From contig JAPYWT010000199.1 of the NCBI GenBank assembly GCA_028276215.1, forward strand, positions 1 to 5,296: 5,296 bases of DNA, read 5' to 3'. The number at the start of each line of letters is the position of its first letter. The first letter of the stretch is position 1. This stretch comes from Thermoflexus sp. Its GTDB lineage: Bacteria; Chloroflexota; Anaerolineae; B4-G1; DUEL01. The notes under the pieces are model-generated. The model saw only the letters and a list, made by a program, of their open reading frames with translations, did not search any database and was not told the DNA's origin. The translations under genes were made by a program, and so were the position numbers. Positions 4,509 to 5,296 of the stretch are shown piece by piece.

Positions 4509-5296
4509 TCATCCCGCGCTCAACCGGCCAAAAAGCCGCAGGTAGTCCGCCAGGTAGCGGGTGGTGAGGAAGTGCCGCCGGACATGCTCCCGGCCCGCTG
4601 CCCCCATCCGCCGGACCTCCTCCGGATGCTGCAGCAGGTAGAGCACCCGGTCGGCGCACTCCTCCACGCTGTTCACCAGAAAGCCCGTCTCCCCGTCTAT
4701 CACCTGCAGCGGGATGCCGCCGGCGTTGCCGCCGACCACCGGCTTTCCTTTCCACAGCGCCTCCGCCACCACCAGCCCGAACCCTTCCCGCAGCGATTTC
4801 TGCACCACCACGTCGGCGGCGGTCTGGAACGCGTTCACCTCCCGGTTCCCCACGCCGTGAAAGTTGTGCAGGATGTAGATGTCAAAGTCCTCCCCGGCAT
4901 GGCGGATGGTCCGGTCCAGGTATGTCCACCCCTCCGGGTCGTCCGCCGCCATGGAGCCCACCAGCACCAACTGCACCTGGGGCACCTCCCGCTTGACGAT
5001 ACGGTATGCGTCTATCACCCCCAGCGGGTCCTTCCAGGGGTCAAACCGGCTCACCTGGACGATGAGGGGACGGCGAACGTCCACTCCGAACCGGGCGACG
5101 GTCCGCCGGGCCTCCTCCGGGCTCATCGGGGCGTTCTTGGGAGAAAGGGGATCAATCGTTGGCGGCATAATCGCCAGGTGCCGGAAACTGACCCCCGGCC
5201 CCACGTATTCCCGCATGGTGAAGATGGCGGCATCGTACTGGGAGATGTAGGGGACGAAGAACTCCCAATAGGCGGGGTTGGGCTGGGAGGTGTCTA
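4509..5296 (-). CDS. treT: Trehalose synthase TreT-like GT4 glycosyltransferase, N-terminus outside window
   Basis: The TreT family joins NDP-glucose and glucose reversibly to make trehalose in the cytoplasm. The 261 residues present are the C-terminal portion of a family usually about 400-420 aa long; the frame stays open to the window edge (DTSQPNPAYWEFF...), so the ATG at 5216 is an internal Met. Recognition rests on DTSQPNP followed by YDAAIF, MPPTIDPLSPKN, QVSRFDPWKDPLGVIDAY, and HNFHGVGNREVNAFQTAADVVVQKS, which fit TreT and trehalose phosphorylase-like enzymes better than generic GT4 proteins. In fragment numbering R83 and K88 (SRFDPWK) are the donor-phosphate pair and E170-x7-E178 (EGFGLVVAE) the GT4 glutamate motif; GGNAGGIPLQV follows. 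Its promoter lies outside the window. It lies on the same strand as the sucrose-phosphate synthase gene, suggesting a disaccharide or compatible-solute locus interrupted by two opposite-strand genes. A trehalose phosphorylase with the same fold cannot be excluded. Confidence 0.8.
   Translation of the reverse strand, partial: DTSQPNPAYWEFFVPYISQYDAAIFTMREYVGPGVSFRHLAIMPPTIDPLSPKNAPMSPEEARRTVARFGVDVRRPLIVQVSRFDPWKDPLGVIDAYRIVKREVPQVQLVLVGSMAADDPEGWTYLDRTIRHAGEDFDIYILHNFHGVGNREVNAFQTAADVVVQKSLREGFGLVVAEALWKGKPVVGGNAGGIPLQVIDGETGFLVNSVEECADRVLYLLQHPEEVRRMGAAGREHVRRHFLTTRYLADYLRLFGRLSAG

Noticed and set aside
4509..5216. Trehalose synthase taken as a complete 235-residue gene starting at 5216
   Set aside because: The frame stays open to the window edge and the extra residues (DTSQPNP...YDAAIF) belong to the family; the gene is cut by the window.

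Overview
The window is GC-rich, densely coded bacterial DNA. Strong sigma-70-type promoters, a Tat/lipobox lipoprotein, a Halothermothrix-type sucrose-phosphate synthase, a TreT-type trehalose synthase and REP/MITE-like dispersed repeats together suggest a Chloroflexota-like (Anaerolineae-type), possibly thermophilic, bacterium. That placement is inference from gene content and style; there is no rRNA or other marker gene here.

Layout. (1) 13-1527, minus strand: a complete sucrose-phosphate synthase-like GT-B glycosyltransferase. (2) 1528-1705: a compact divergent control region. It holds a near-consensus promoter for the synthase (TTGACA, 17 bp, TATCAT), a perfect 18-bp LacI/GalR-type operator over the predicted start of that transcript, a perfect 14-bp-arm inverted repeat midway between the two divergent promoters, and a promoter plus strong Shine-Dalgarno for the plus-strand gene. 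(3) 1706-2722, plus: a Tat-exported, probably lipid-anchored DUF362 protein. (4) 2723-2912: no gene; a short palindrome followed by a 139-bp MITE-like nested inverted-repeat element. (5) 2913-4439, plus: a membrane polyferredoxin that reads as a NapH-like quinol-dehydrogenase half fused to a NapG/MauM-like half, with six 4-Cys iron-sulfur motifs. (6) 4446-4488: a perfect 15-bp-arm hairpin between convergent genes. (7) 4509-5296, minus: the C-terminal 261 residues of a TreT-like trehalose synthase, cut by the window edge.

Two themes are interleaved. The flanking minus-strand genes would make the non-reducing disaccharides sucrose (as sucrose-6-phosphate) and trehalose, both compatible solutes or reserve sugars. 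The plus-strand pair between them looks like a membrane-to-outside electron-transfer module: NapH-like quinol oxidation, a string of Fe-S clusters across the membrane, and an extracytoplasmic lipoprotein of unknown function as possible partner. Physical interleaving and the shared divergent control region are seen in the sequence; any functional link between sugar synthesis and the redox module is speculation.
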